Positions 51,401-61,923 of a stretch of DNA of 64,000 nt are shown piece after piece. The stretch's first letter is position 1, and the number at the start of each line of letters is the position of its first letter. The notes beneath the pieces are model-generated. The model was given only the letters and a program-made list of their open reading frames with translations, made no database searches and had not been told where the DNA came from. This DNA comes from Selaginella tamariscina (lineage: Eukaryota; Streptophyta; Lycopodiopsida; Selaginellales; Selaginellaceae), in the NCBI GenBank assembly GCA_003024785.1, contig PUQB01000002.1, positions 1,762,840 through 1,826,839 on the forward strand, in the 5' to 3' direction. The position numbers were made by a program, and so were the translations under genes.

Positions 51401-51738
51401 TTGCCAACCTCCAGCTGTAACTCCTCCACACAAGCACTGTAGCTCTGTGTGATAGCTGAGCCCTCAATCTCGTATTGAGGCTCTTCGTGCAGCTCCACCA
51501 GCTGGGTTTTGCCAACCTCCAGCTGTAACTCCTCCACACAAGCACTGTAGCTCTGTGTGATAGCTGAGCCTTCAAATTCGTATTGAGGCACAGTCTTCGT
51601 GGGCAAGCTGCACTCCTCCACTAACTTTGTTGACACAAAGTTATCGCTACTCATGCTATCCACAAGGACTCGCACTGGACGCTCACCAAGTCGTCCCTCC
51701 ACCACAATAGCACGTGTGTGTGGCTCCTCCCGTGCCAT
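48461..51738 (-). pseudogene. Broken pol of the 48-52 kb gypsy element
   Basis: From 51738 downwards: a protease-like start with VRVLVDSMSSDNFVS (the usual DSG triad is DSM), then the 110-bp repeat array. RT at about 50070-50350 keeps [15 protein letters not shown], but the segment between VFTKI and GHFEF is lost and the YxDD box reads FLND. An RNase H/connection part at 49793-50065 contains VEYLGHIVTPSGVKTDP. The H/C integrase finger with YCRTCDKCQQVKVP lies at about 48990-49030. A C-terminal part at 48461-48760 reads LSPRYEILERIGKVAYRLWL. It is inactive. Confidence 0.8.
50739..51610. repeat. Eight ~110-bp tandem repeats inside the gypsy protease region
   Basis: The landmark GGGTTTTGCCAACCT recurs at 50739, 50850, 50962, 51069, 51181, 51292, 51396 and 51504 (spacing 111, 112, 107, 112, 111, 104, 108). 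Each unit also contains CTCCTCCACACAAGCA and TGATAGCTGAGCCC. On the minus strand a unit codes about 37 residues (EGSAITQSYSACVEELQLEV core). Units differ by small deletions that change frame. Confidence 0.93.
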
Positions 51739-52640
51739 GTAGTTTACCTATTGAGCAAGAACAAATAAAACTTTACCTTGTGGTTTAGAGAAGTCTCCTT
51801 TGTGCTCCTCTCCACGCTCCATCTCCTAAAGCTTCTTAAGCATCTGACATTAAAAGGCAAATTGTCCAAGGAGAAGCAAGCCAAGGGCAAGTTTCAATGG
51901 CAGCAAGGACAAGTCAATGTCTCCACACATGTGGTATTATCCCTTCACACCTGCACTCATCTCGAACATGCCTCCAATACCAATTGTTAAGAACCACTAT
52001 GTACAAATTAGAGACCCTCACAAAACCACCTGACCTCCCCAAGCTGTCTCTAGTCTCCACACGCTGCTCTCCTCAAAAAGGTTTCCAACATCAGTGTACC
52101 TTTAATTCTCTTAGATCTAGGTGTAGATCTTTAAGAATATTCTAGCTTATACCTTTCTAGGGAATATTTTTGATTGGTTATACGGTTCGTAACAGTACGT
52201 GTGTGTATACATCATACGCTTTCTGCTGCTTCCTGGTTCATGTAATTTCACATATTTATTGGAATTTACATATTTGAATAAAATTTGTTTTTTTTTACAA
52301 TTTTATTAATGTAATGTTCTATATATTTAGCTTCAATCGTATAATTTAATGCAATAAAACTATTAATTTCATATTGGGAACTAATATAATATGTCAATAT
52401 TTGCTGATTTTAAAAGCTTACAATATAAAGAATTAGTTAATAAAATTAGAATGTTAACCTATATTTAACTTCTAAAATTTATTGAAACTGGTTAACTTAT
52501 ATTTAGAATTTTACATTTCTCAGCTTTTTATTGCAGCTATATTTTATTAAACACGATAAATTCAAATCCGTGTTTTCACAAAATATAATAGTATTATACA
52601 TTATTTCCAGAGTTATTCATGTTGGATATTCTGGATATTC

Positions 52641-53845
52641 TCAGGTTCTGCTCACTGAGTTACGCAGGTTCTTCACTTCATTGGCGTCAATCTGGAAAGT
52701 TTTCTCGAGCACAACATCACTAATATCAGGAGTGGTCTGAAATAATGCCCTTGCAACGTCACTCCGTCCAGGGTTGTGACTTCCCAATGCAGCGATAGCA
52801 AGCGCATCCTCCTGGATTACATATAATATATGCATACATACCCATACGTATATATACACAATATACATACATATATGTGTATGTATATACATACCTTATC
52901 ACACAGGTTCCACTGGAAGTGGACCAGTCCCCTAGGGAATATGAACAGGTCACCAGGACTAAGCTTTTTAGCAAACAACTTGTTACTTGTGTCCACAAAA
53001 CCTGCATATATACATGTAAAGCACATACACGTGGAGAGAGAAACCTGCCAATAGACGGCCTTGGACCATGAAAAGCACCTCCGAGGCTCTTGGATGGAGG
53101 TGCGGTGGGTTTACACCGTTTGGCCCAAATGCAAGGCGAGCTATAGATAGTCCTTGTGTATTTAGTCCGGGAAACATATTTATGTCCACTAATGTCACCT
53201 AAAAGTCATTTAGCTATAAATTTTATGCAGGTACGTGTGTGTATATGTGGGTGTGTGTGTAGATATTATATATTAAAATTTGATATAAAATATATTGTAG
53301 CATGTTTATCAAGCAGTTAGACGTGTGCATGTGGTGTATATAGATGTAAGCATGTATCCCACCGTTGTGTACAGTAGCAAATTCTCTCTCTCTCACACAC
53401 ATCTATGATGCTCCATGCTCTCTCTTTTCACATACATCAGCTGCATACGTATGTATACACAACAGACATGTCACATGCGCATGTGCTATAGACCATAAAA
53501 GATTACAGATACATACTTTACATAATGATAAAACCACAAATATGCATAGATGTTATCGTGTTAGTTTACTAACACACACATGCACATACAGATACACATA
53601 CACTTGACCATGTTTTACAACCTTCACGCCAAGTGTGTTGCTTGTATTTGCTGGCGTTCTCAACACAGTAGATGTGAAATCGTCTGCCACCACCGTGTTA
53701 GGATCCTTACAAGGTGCTCCATTCAAAAAAATTCTTGATCCAGGATCTGCAACACAAAAGTCTTGTAGGGGATCAGGATCAGCTTGAACAAGAGCAGCTA
53801 GTGAAACAAGAAAACAACTGTTAAAATTTGTATAATATTACTCAT
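52641..53845 (-). CDS. Germin-like protein (cupin, apoplastic)
   Basis: Exons (minus): 53622-53845, 53045-53198, 52895-53001, 52641-52811; about 218 aa, normal for germin-like proteins. A short N-terminal signal (MSNIIQILTV, then SLAALVQA) leads to the mature start DPDPLQDFCVADPGSR, with the Cys pair completed by GAPCKDP. Cupin box 1 is GVNPPHLHPRASEVLFMVQG (His, His, Glu ligands). Box 2 is GDLFIFPRGLVHFQWN, with the last His. These are secreted hexameric Mn proteins, some with oxalate oxidase or superoxide dismutase activity. Which one applies here cannot be told. Exon 1 is 224 nt where 225 is needed: the signal peptide is one base out of frame near 53810-53820 compared with the copy at 60869. 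Otherwise this is the intact member of the local family. Confidence 0.85.
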
Positions 53846-56800
53846 TTGTATATGTGGGAATGTATATTAGATAGCATTCGTTTATATACCAATGTTTCTT
53901 AAGTAGTTCACGGACATACATTATTAAATTTTATCAAATTAAATTCAAGTAGAATACATTATGTATGAAAAGATTGGCATATGTGGTTGAATGAGAGCTA
54001 AGCAGATGCTGTGTATAATGTGTTCATTAAAATATAATTTAAGTGTGAAGTTGCATATATAATCATCCCTCCACTAAGTTATCCCCATTAGGCTACATCA
54101 TCCCATAATTTATTGAATTTCCGTTTTACAGCCCTTGTTTCGTGGAAGTTATATATTATAAGTTATAGTCCACATGTAAAATATAACTTATGCACAAAAG
54201 ACTTATGAAATCAAGAAAAAAAATATTAAATAGAGAAACACCTATAGAATGCACTGAGAGTTAACATTAGATTATAAAAGTCAGACCAACGAAGAATCAG
54301 GCATCCGACTTACAGATGCAACGACTTGATCGCGAAGGCGCTCCGCCGGCTGGGCTATATCCCCTCTTCGTATCTGAACCGAACGAATATGGAGAACAAC
54401 CAAAGGTGGTTGTGGGTGGTGTCAAGCAAATAGTGATAAGAAACTGACTTAGCTGCTTATGAATTACATGATCACTCTCCTCCGAAACATCCAGGAGGGA
54501 GAGGGTGATGCTAAGGCTCACGAGCTTGTCGGCATTAGAGAACTGCTCATCCACGCTTGCCTTCTCATCTTCGCCCACTCCATCTTGCTCCTGGACCACA
54601 GCAATCATCTCATCATCATCAAACTCAATGTGAGTGACTCCATCAATCTTCTTCCACTGGGCTCAACCAAGCAGTGGCGCACGTCCAGCTAGAACCCCAA
54701 CTTCTACAATGGCATAACCAAAACACACACTTTTCTCATGAATAAAATCACTTGTATTACCAACATAACATAAATATAATATTTTAACATCATGGAATAT
54801 TTTCTTTATACTCCATTGTCTTATTTATATGTTCTGTTTTTCATTACTATAACTGTTTATATTCCTATGTTTTTTTGTTCATTATCATAATTATTTGTTA
54901 TTCTTATTAGTATGGTTCCGACTATGATGTAAATAACTAAAATGTTCTGGTGTTTTTCCTGAGAAGCTCTGTGTGTGTATGTACGAGTGTAAGTATGTGC
55001 TTGTGTACTCATGTGTATGTAGGTTTTCTGAACATAAAAAAGGTTCGCTCCTTGAGCCATAAGGTACGTATATAAACAGATACAAACGCAATATACATAA
55101 ATAGATGTTGTATTTATATAAAGATCGTGTGTGTGTATGCATGCATGTATATATAATATTTCAACTCACTTGCTATATTTTCACTGTGAAGTCAGATCAA
55201 CGACCAATAACTAGAAAACGTAGTAAATAAAACCCGACAATTTACAAGTGAATCCATATGTTAAAACTGAATAAATGATCAAGTGTGGAGAAAAACATAT
55301 GTAATAAAACATATAAAAAAAGCCTGTGAAATTTATTAGAGAAAAGAACTCTAAAATGTGATGTTTAAAAAGTTACGCCAAACCATGAAAGAACCGCATT
55401 TACACACAAATTCCAAAGTTAATACGTTATTACTATGAAAATATTAAGGGAAATGTTATAATAACATTATGATTTGTTAAAATGACCTATATACACAAGT
55501 AGAGGCAACCAAGGGCAAGGATTGGAACTGAAATCTGGCGACAACAGACTCATTGGTGTCGAAATCGTACTTTGCATGGGTATCAACATATTGTGCTAGG
55601 CATTCCATGTGCGCATGACATTCTCCGGTGGCTGCAAGAAGGTGAGCCCGTTCGGGTGGAAGGTTTCCATAACCAATGACAGCTTATCAATGATGGGTGC
55701 AGCAAAACCCAAACAAGGCCAACATTTTAGAATTGTACTGCATCGAGCAACCACAGGGATGCCATCACATCATCGCTCCACCCTACAAGACCCCTCTGGG
55801 TTTGAGCACACAGAACAAGAGGCATTAGTGTGGAGGATGGGGCCAAGGCCAAGGAAGCACGGCACTTGCACCACAAGCAATGGCAGTAGCCATCCATACA
55901 TTGGTATAGCTTGGATGGCAATTGCCGTCCTAAGTGCCATCCCAAGTGCCATCCCAGGTGCCGTCCCAGCCATTGTAGCAAGTGTTGCTGCCCCAGCAAG
56001 TCTGGCACAAGAGTGTAGACAATGGCTGTGTAGAGGGTGCAATCAACTAGCCATTGCCTCCAACTAACCAACAATGGATAGACCTTTTTTGAACTGGTTG
56101 TGATGTTGCGAGAGAGTTCATTCTGATGTGTATAATATGCTTTTCCCCTTCTTGCCTTGCCTGTCCCCATAAATGTAATGAAATAGCCGATGGTGACAAT
56201 GATTCTTTATTTATATGTGTACTCACTACGTAATCAAAATCCACCACATGACTAACGGTTGTTGACATGTTAGGTCATTTTAGTAAATCATCGTGTCATT
56301 GTAACATTTTCAAAATATTAAAATCCTAGTTACTTCTTTATTTTGCTTAAATTTATGAGTATGTTTATGTTTAAGATAATACTGATTCATTTAATACGTT
56401 TCACATATTACTTACATTACTATATAAGAATATTTAGAGGTCATCGATATTCTTCATTAATTTGAACATAAGACTGCATTTCACTTCATAAACTAAAATA
56501 TATTATATGCAACCAAAGTATCTACCATTTATATTTCACTTACGGGTGTGCTAATGTATGTGATTTAGTGATGATTCTGTTGTGTGGGCTGTAGGGTACT
56601 TTTAATGAAGGGTGCTAATATAGTGGCTCTAGAGAAGTGTGGCTTTTTTCATGTACGATGAAGCTTTATGTATAGTTATCTACTCAAGTGTGTTTAAACA
56701 CATGAATTTTTGACTTGTTTCTTATATATTAATTTTATGCAAATTTTTCATTAATTCAAAAGCATTTCCATGTTCCACCCTCAAGAAAAAGATGAATCCT

Positions 56801-57168
56801 AGAGTCAATTATTTATATATATATATCATATAAATGCATGCATATATTTGCCATATATACAAATCTTAAATACGAACTATATTCACACTTTTTATAGGAG
56901 TAGATATTTATACATGTACACACATACAATTCCATTTATATGCATCTATATATGTATGTATGAGAATGAACAACTGCTATTCACACGATTATAAAATTCA
57001 TATATACATAACAAAAAATCCATACATATGTATACAAGTACAAATGCAATGTACAGGTTGAACTGCCTTATTCATATGCTAATATATACCCCATATATAT
57101 CAGCAAACGACCATATATATAAGTCTATACATATTTTACGTGTGTAGGTGAGCTGCCTATCCACATGC

Positions 57169-57210
<42 letters not shown>

Positions 57211-57416
57211 ACTCATCATAATCCAGCAGTGTCTATTGCGTATATATATGATGATATATATATCTTATAAAAAAAAACTAATTTAAAATTAACATGGATA
57301 TCTTCTATTGAATTTTTCACAATGTACTTGTCTCATTTATCATCCCCCTCTCTCACACACCATGAACGTGTGCATAATATATATCTCACGTACACACAAA
57401 TATACATATATGCATC
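53846..57416. other. Intergenic region with two more GC-rich, unassigned patches
   Basis: 54297-54720 and 55500-56070 are clearly less AT-rich than their surroundings. The first has a 103-codon minus-strand frame with an acidic stretch (VQEQDGVGEDEKASVDEQF); upstream the same frame continues to about 54672 (WKKIDGVTHIEFDDDE) before a stop. The second has overlapping frames on both strands and short internal repeats (GCCATCCCAAGTGCC). I recognise neither; both could be decayed genes or captured fragments. The rest is AT-rich. Confidence 0.35.
54297..54672 (-). other. Unassigned open segment, acidic N-terminal half
   Basis: Open on the minus strand for about 125 codons with no family that I know. 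It is acidic in the first half and Ser/Thr/Pro/Cys-containing in the second (TPPTTTFGCSPYSFGS). No splice sites could be fixed. It may be an exon of a lost gene. Confidence 0.25.
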
Positions 57417-57568
57417 TTGTGCGCAAACATGTACCACGACCTCCTTGAGGGGAGTAGATTCCATAAAGAGCAGCTGGTTTCGATAGATGTGCAAGTGAGT
57501 TCATGTATCTTGGTTGCTGCACTACGGGCACACTACATATATATAATGTATATGATCGTGTCATGCAA

Positions 57569-57607
<39 letters not shown>

Positions 57608-58247
57608 AACAAACTTGGGTTATAACTGAATTACTGGCAGTCTCTAGCAAGTGTTGGAATTCATACCACGGCTATATTGAGAGCTATATGCGTCTTTGTG
57701 AGAGGAACAAGCTCTCAAGTATGTTTTGTACCTACATTTCTTTCCATAGTGAAGATTTCTTCCTCCTGCGATGCATGCATAAGTAGAAGTAACCACAAAC
57801 TTCATAAGGAGAGTTCCACATGATGATTTGGTGAGCACCAGATTCACAAGCTTCATCCATAAGCCACACAACTCCAGGCCCAGAGTCTCAACTTGTAAGT
57901 ATGTAAGTTGTCTCTCTCTCACACTTTCCATACTGCACCAAACTGGATATATATGTCTGATATAACAGAAACATGTTTTATCGCGTGTGTGCGTGCGTGT
58001 GTAAGTGGAGGAGGGAGATAGAGACAGACAACACACACTGGTTGTTGCTCTTGAGGGGCAGTTTATTAGCTGTGACACTGAACTGAAAAAACGGAGATGC
58101 ACACGTTCCTGCATCCCTAATCCCTCATGCTCCGTGAAAGGCGTGGGGAATCATGAGTTTACATTGCCAGTTCTCATGGAATCGGACCCTGGAATTGACG
58201 TTGGAATAGTGGTGGCGTTATGGAGAAGCCACGTGTTAAGGTTTTAA
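57417..58247. other. Unassigned region with possible coding remnants
   Basis: Small open frames lie on both strands around (TG)n at 57184-57210, (TA)n at 57571-57604 and a mixed GC segment at 57640-58247. One plus-strand frame (58005-58247) reads VALEGQFISCDTELKKRRC and one minus-strand frame (57644-58114) is Cys-rich. Neither is recognisable and they overlap, so at most one is real. Confidence 0.25.
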
Positions 58248-60868
58248 ATTATATATACAATAATTAATAATTAATTTTTAAAAATGTGTAAAATACAAAA
58301 TGTACAAATTTCTTAAAGTATAATATTTTATTGCTTTATTATTCGTTGCATTTAATAATAAAATCAATTTATTAATTGTAAAATAATATATATTACAATA
58401 ATATAGTAAATGTGGTTCATGAATAGAATTAAATAATGTATATTATTAATTTAAATAAAATTTGATATGATAAGAGTTATTTATGAAATCAAATAAATAA
58501 ATATAGACAAACTTTTTTTATTAATTAAGTATTATAATTAACTGTGTGTGAGAATTGAAAAGAGACTAACATTTTAATGATAAATTTAATATATTAATAT
58601 GATAAGATTTAAAATATATTATATAATATTATAAAGAAATTAAATAAACTCATATGTAAACTCATGCATAACCATTATATTATGAATTTAAAATGTGGGT
58701 TTATAAAACACTCACATGCAATTGAGTTTGTGCCTTATACATGTGTTTATTATGCAAATATATAAAATATTTACTAATGCATGTTGTGTAATATAGCAAG
58801 GGACAAAATATAAGACGATAATAACACTTACTTCGTAGGCTTGTATACATAACATGTTTTTAATATATCCCATTGAAATATGTATTTTGTCAATATATTT
58901 TAAATTTCATGATTTATAACTTTGGTGGTGAGTTATATCATAGTCTTTATTTAACTTATTTAGATATCGACAATGAAAATAATAATCTTTTTATTATAAA
59001 TAAGGTTCTTTGTTGATCACTTATAAATTAAATAACCAAGTCAACAATGTAATAAAACTTATTATGGAAAAGTTTAAAATTCAAGATTATAATAACTTTG
59101 TATTATAATTTCACTATTAAATTTGATTAGTGATGGTGATGATCATATTGAATATTCAATATATATGATTTAAAAATAAAGACATGGAAGATTCAATAAA
59201 TCCTTATAAAAGTGGAGAATTAAAATAAAAAATCAACATATTTTAATTCATTAATGATAATAAGACATTAATAATTCAGTTTTTGATAAGACTTAATAAT
59301 TTTAAAATTATGTCAAATCAGTTAACACGATTGTTAAATTAAAAAATAAAGATAACATAGTTTTAGAATAAAATTTAGATATCGTATATGATGAATCAAT
59401 CAACTCCTATTTAATATGACATAAGCTAGGTGATTGAAATAGTTTCCGAAGAATCACTTTATATATAAAGTCAAATAAAAATTCATATGAATAAATTTTA
59501 TTAAGATTAACATTGAGATGAATATAAAATTATAACATACAATGCAATATGTTGTTAGTTAAAAGAACAAATCCCAATGATAAAGTCGTAATGGTCATGG
59601 ATACTATTTATGACCATGTCATAAATTAATTAGAATCCACAGTTAACTTAAGTTGTGAATCTTATTTTTCATGTTAATTTAAGATCAACACTTGTAGTTA
59701 ATTCATACATCTTAATTCAAAATTTGAATATTATTCCCGTCTTGTTTAACTGTTAACATGCAATTTTAGATCCACAATTATGATACTTAATTAATTCTAG
59801 TATTTACTTAATAAGTTATTTCCATGATGATCAATTTTAATTTTTAATTAATATTTAAAGTTCTCTTTCTATCCTCATATGTACAATAGTTTATGTTTAA
59901 AATGATGAATGTGTTCATGTGTGTTTATTTAAATTATATATAAAAATTAAATGTTTTATTATTTAAATGATTAATATGAATAAAATAGAACTTTATACTC
60001 CATTTAAAACTTTAATAGAAATACATATTTGTGTTTTAGTTATATTTTATATACATTTTAAGAAATAATAATCAAATGAGATTGGAATACACTAACAATT
60101 TTTTTATTTCAAAATTTATATTGATATATATTATTCAAACTACAACGTGAAGCTTTGAAAGACTTGTTTTGATTTTATAGAGAGAGACTTGAATTTAACC
60201 TATTTCTGCACTATGTATAATAATATTTTACACACGCATGCGCGCACACACACATATATAAAGATATTATTTAATTGTAAATTTGAGATTACAAGTCACA
60301 TAATAAAAATCTATAATCATTTTCTAAGCGCTTGAAAATATGCATTACATATAGGACATTCTATATTGACAAATGAGTCAGAGGATTTTAAGTGGGTCAA
60401 ACAAATGCAATTCAATGGGATGGTTTAACACGTTCTTTTGTATATACTGATGAACTTTGTCTATGTGTGTGATAACAAGACTTTAGTGCTCCATTTATTT
60501 AATATTCAAAAAGGAATTTCAATACCCTAATTATGATTTAGACTTGTGTTGGAAGTGTAAATGTTACGTATATATCAACATATAATAATGTGTAACCATG
60601 ATTACATAAATCATGTATACAGAAAAGATATAGATGCAACTTCACACTTAAAATTATATTTTAATGAACACGTTATATACGTGCTGCTCACCATTCGGGA
60701 TGCACATATGCCAATCCCTTCATACATAAGGCATTCTACTTGAATTTAAATCATAAAATTTTAATAATATATGCACATACGACTTTCGAGTGCCCGTGAA
60801 CTAGTTGAGAAACATTGGTATATAAACACATACCATCTAACATACATAAATATATTACTGCAAACAAA
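58248..60868. other. AT-rich intergenic region
   Basis: No coding signal. From about 60640 the sequence is homologous, in inverted orientation, to the upstream flank of the germin-like gene at 53846-54060. Confidence 0.6.
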
Positions 60869-61923
60869 ATGAGTAATATTATCAAAATTTTAACAGTTTT
60901 CTCTGTTTCACTAGCTGCACTTGTTCGAGCTGATCCTGATCCCCTACAAGACTTTTGTGTTCCTAAATCAAGAATTTGTTTAATGAAGCATCTTGTAAAG
61001 ATCCTAATGGAGCACCGTGTAAGGATCCTAAGACGGTGGTGGCAGACGATTTCACATCTACTGTGTTGAGAAGGCCAGCAAATACAAGCAACACACTTGG
61101 CGTGGAGGTTGTAAAACATGTGCATGTGTTTGTTGTCTATGTGTGTGCTACTTTTGTAATGTAACTGTAATCTTTTATTCCACGTTTGTCGTGTATACCT
61201 AGGTGAGGTTCTTGTTGACAAAGCATCAGCTGATGTGTGTGCGTACATTACATCTGCGCATGCTTAGAGAAGAGCACGGAGCATCATAGATCATGTATGC
61301 ACGTGTGTGCGCGTGTGAGTGATAAACATGCTACAATATTTTTATATTAAATTTAAATATATAATATCACACCACACATATTGTCTTTTCCGCGTTTTTA
61401 GGTGACATTAGTGGACATAACTATGTTTCCCGGACTAAATACACAAGGGCTATCTATAGCTCGCCTTGCATTTGGGCCAGATGGTGTAAACCCACCGCAC
61501 CTCCATCAAAGAGCCCCGTCTATTGGCAGGTCATCTTTCTCTGTCTGTGTATGTGCTTTACATGTGTATATATGCAGGTTTTGTGGATACAAGGTACAAG
61601 TTGTTTGCTAAAGAGTCCTGGTGACCTGTTCATATTTCCTAGGGGACTCGTCCACTTCCAGTGGAACCTGAGTCATAAGGTATGTATATACATACACATA
61701 TATTGTGTATATATACGTATGGGTATGTATGTATATATAATATGTAATCCAGGAGGATGCACTTGCTATAGCTGCATTGGAAAGTCAGAACCCTGGACGG
61801 AGTGACGCTGCAAGGGCATTATTTCAGACTACTCCTGATAGTAACGATGCCGTGCTCGCGAAAACTTTCCAGATTGACGCCAATGAAGTGGAGAACCGGC
61901 GTAACTCAGTGAGCAGAACCTGA
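60869..61923 (+). pseudogene. Germin-like protein pseudogene, inverted copy of the 52.6-53.8 kb gene
   Basis: Four exon equivalents: 60869-61107, 61402-61529, 61578-61679, 61753-61923. The signal MSNIIKILTVFSVSLAALVRA and DPDPLQDFCV are in frame here. Exon 1 then carries a rearranged stretch, about 14 bp longer than in the other copy, that shifts frame. Exon 2 lacks 26 bp, removing the Glu metal ligand and the following VLFMVQG. Exon 3 lacks 5 bp (KKLSPGDLF damaged). The last exon is intact (EDALAIAALESQNPGRSD to SVSRT). Splice sites are preserved. Several unrelated lesions make a working cupin unlikely. Confidence 0.8.

Larger units (their letters stand above)
48214..52194 (-). mobile_element. 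Non-autonomous Ty3/gypsy LTR retrotransposon
   Basis: LTRs at 48214-48415 and 51985-52194 both start TGTTA and end TAACA on the plus strand. A perfect target duplication GTACG lies at 48209-48213 and 52195-52199. The element reads on the minus strand, so the right LTR is the 5' LTR. A primer-binding-like TGGTATTGGAGGC sits next to it (about 51970-51983), similar to the initiator-Met tRNA site. Only about 3.6 kb lie between the LTRs. gag is largely missing, and RT and integrase have internal losses. Confidence 0.9.

Noticed and set aside
50739..51610. Possible CRISPR-like or satellite array
   Set aside because: Units are contiguous without spacers, lie inside a gypsy reading frame and the host is a plant.
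55609..56067. 152-codon plus-strand frame
   Set aside because: Overlaps frames of similar length on the other strand, has no domain and contains a repeat-driven hydrophobic stretch; not supported as a gene.
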